DNA of 64,000 nucleotides from Dicyema japonicum (lineage: Eukaryota > Dicyemida > Rhombozoa > Dicyemidae). The translations under genes were made by a program, and so were the position numbers. The notes beneath the pieces are model-generated. The model made no database searches. It was not told the DNA's origin and saw only the letters and a list, made by a program, of their open reading frames with translations. The stretch lies in assembly GCA_011109175.1 (NCBI GenBank), contig RDEW01000040.1:401718-465717 (forward strand), given 5' to 3'. Position 1 is the first letter of the stretch; every line of letters begins with the position of its first letter. Positions 62,836 through 64,000 of this stretch are shown piece by piece.

Positions 62836-63824
62836 TAACCTCAGTGTGAAGCACAAGACGGACATATGTTTCTTTAGCCTCATAGCAAAATTTTCTAAAA
62901 AGACGGTCATACTTGCTGTTTGCTTTAATTTTGTTTATGGTTTTAATAACTATATTTAACGTTTCATGTAGAATTGGCAAAAAAGCTTTTGAAACCAAAT
63001 GTTGTCTGTGTCTATGTATATGAATCACATTTGGACATATTTTTTTTCAAATATGCCGCAAATCCTTTATATTTTCCAACCATAGACATTGCACCATCTG
63101 TGGCACAAGAAACCAAATTTTCATATGGAATCTTCTTGTCATCCAAAAATAATTTGACTACGGAAAAAATAGAAAATCCAGTCGTATCAGTTTCCAAATA
63201 TTTGACGAATAATAAATCTTCTGTAAGAAGAGCATGATCGTCAAAATATCTATATCGTAAGCTTCTAATAAGATTAACCTGACATATCCCATTAGAATTG
63301 ATTGGTTATCACATATATGACTTTCGTCAATTTGAAGCGAAAAAATAGTATTTTTAAGCCTTTCACATAAAATATGTTCAACATTATCGGACATTTCGTC
63401 AATCCTGCGGCGAACTGAATCATTGCTAATTAGCACGGATTTTAAAATTTCGTCGGGATTTAAACCCATCAGATCTGATAGAATCACTGATATAGATGGT
63501 TTGATGAGATATTCTCCAAAACATGGGAACTCTCATTTTTGGCAATAATTATTAAAATTTTTATAGGATGCAATTAGTCCTCCTAAATATAATTTAAAAT
63601 AACAACAACTATTTTTTCTTTCACTACTATTTGTAAAAACAGTTTCAATCGTTTTTTGTTTACGAAAAGAATCCTTTAATTCTTCAAAATACTCTAATGG
63701 TTTATCTTTTTTATCCGAATGTTTTCTCCTAAGATGATCCAACAATTTGGACAGATTCATTGCATCATTTTATAATGACTTATTACACAGTAAACAATGT
63801 GGTCTATTATCAAAAGAATTTTTT

Positions 63825-64000
63825 ATAAATCCAAATGCCAAATATTCATTTTTATATTGACGAATTTTTAATGTAGAAGGACGACTCATACACAAACAAA
63901 AACAAGCATGGTAATTTTAAAAATTTTAAAGAACAAAGGTTTTCCACTTTATAAATCCAAATGCCAAATATTCATTTTTATATTGACGAATTTTTAATGT
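63825..64000. repeat. 50-bp direct repeat at the window end
   Basis: Bases 63951-64000 repeat 63825-63874 exactly (ATAAATCCAAATGCCAAATA...TTTTTAATGT), 126 bp apart. The hAT 5' end therefore restarts a section of its own first coding exon: a tandem duplication, a nested copy or an assembly join. Confidence 0.9.

Larger units (their letters stand above)
61798..64000 (-). mobile_element. hAT element (ZBED/FAM200-like), longer copy, runs off window
   Basis: The 3' terminal repeat CAGGGGTTCTCAACCTTTTT starts at 61798, preceded by GTTTAACT as the probable 8-bp target duplication. Transposase on the minus strand: BED finger (LLDHLRRKHSDKK, 63760), SDLMGLNPDEILKSVLISND, SVRRRIDEMSDNVEH, LQIDESHI (first catalytic Asp), then a 29-nt intron giving GYVRYFDDHALLTEDLLFVK, TDTTGFSIF, SCATDGAMSMVGKYKGF. 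After that LVLHTE, a 27-nt intron and VRWLSKGNALERF-like sequence, and the 257-codon frame 62767-61994 ending in the dimerisation region (YCVECGFSILHRIVNKERN). Two single-base indels near 63530-63560 break the frame, so it is probably inactive, though close to intact. Confidence 0.8.

Overview
The window looks like a metazoan nuclear genome and most resembles a dicyemid mesozoan (Dicyema-like). It holds nine recognisable animal genes: cathepsin L, CCDC61, TESK, mitochondrial TrpRS, CNOT1, PSMA1, SRPK, ATP6AP2-like and an EAG potassium channel. Nearly every junction between their reading-frame pieces is a GT...AG intron of about 20-35 nt, most of them 21-26 nt. Removing the introns I placed gives exactly in-frame proteins of normal composition: 334, 481, 596, 332, 261, 215 and 731 aa for cathepsin, CCDC61, TESK, WARS2, PSMA1, ATP6AP2-like and EAG. 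TAA, TAG and TGA all act as stops. Introns this short together with an animal gene set are known from dicyemids; the species call is an inference from that.

Layout. 1-9.1 kb is transposon graveyard: a Jockey/CR1-type LINE 5' end, an R2/R4-type LINE with restriction-like endonuclease, two hAT relics, a pogo/Tigger relic, an RTE relic and a FLYWCH fragment. 9.6-10.8 kb is cathepsin L. 10.9-15.5 kb holds LINE fragments and a hexamer-based satellite. 15.6-19.3 kb carries CCDC61 and TESK on the minus strand, 99 bp apart. 21.1-22.2 kb is WARS2 (minus). 22.3-25.5 kb holds a hAT scrap, an RBBP6-like gene fragment and a long RTE copy. 25.5-29.5 kb is mostly unresolved, with a LINE fragment. 29.7-36.0 kb is CNOT1 (minus). 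36.2-44.6 kb is nested LINEs, Tc1/mariner elements and a MITE, including three single-N assembly joins with duplicated flanks. 44.7-45.7 kb is PSMA1 (minus). 45.8-51.1 kb is LINE fragments. 51.2-54.9 kb is SRPK with a very long N-terminal region. 55.3-58.1 kb is a LINE fragment, ATP6AP2-like (minus) and another LINE fragment. 59.3-61.7 kb is the EAG channel. 61.8 kb to the end is a second, longer copy of the hAT family seen at 4.8-6.2 kb, in opposite orientation.

The genes are unlinked housekeeping functions: protein turnover (PSMA1, cathepsin), mRNA decay and splicing control (CNOT1, SRPK), mitochondrial translation (WARS2), basal body/cilium (CCDC61), actin regulation (TESK), V-ATPase assembly (ATP6AP2) and membrane excitability (EAG). 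I see no operon of related function. The most distinctive observations are the ultrashort introns, also present inside a transposase; an intron directly after the PSMA1 start codon; the SRPK extension; and a satellite built from degenerate hexamers resembling a permuted telomere repeat.
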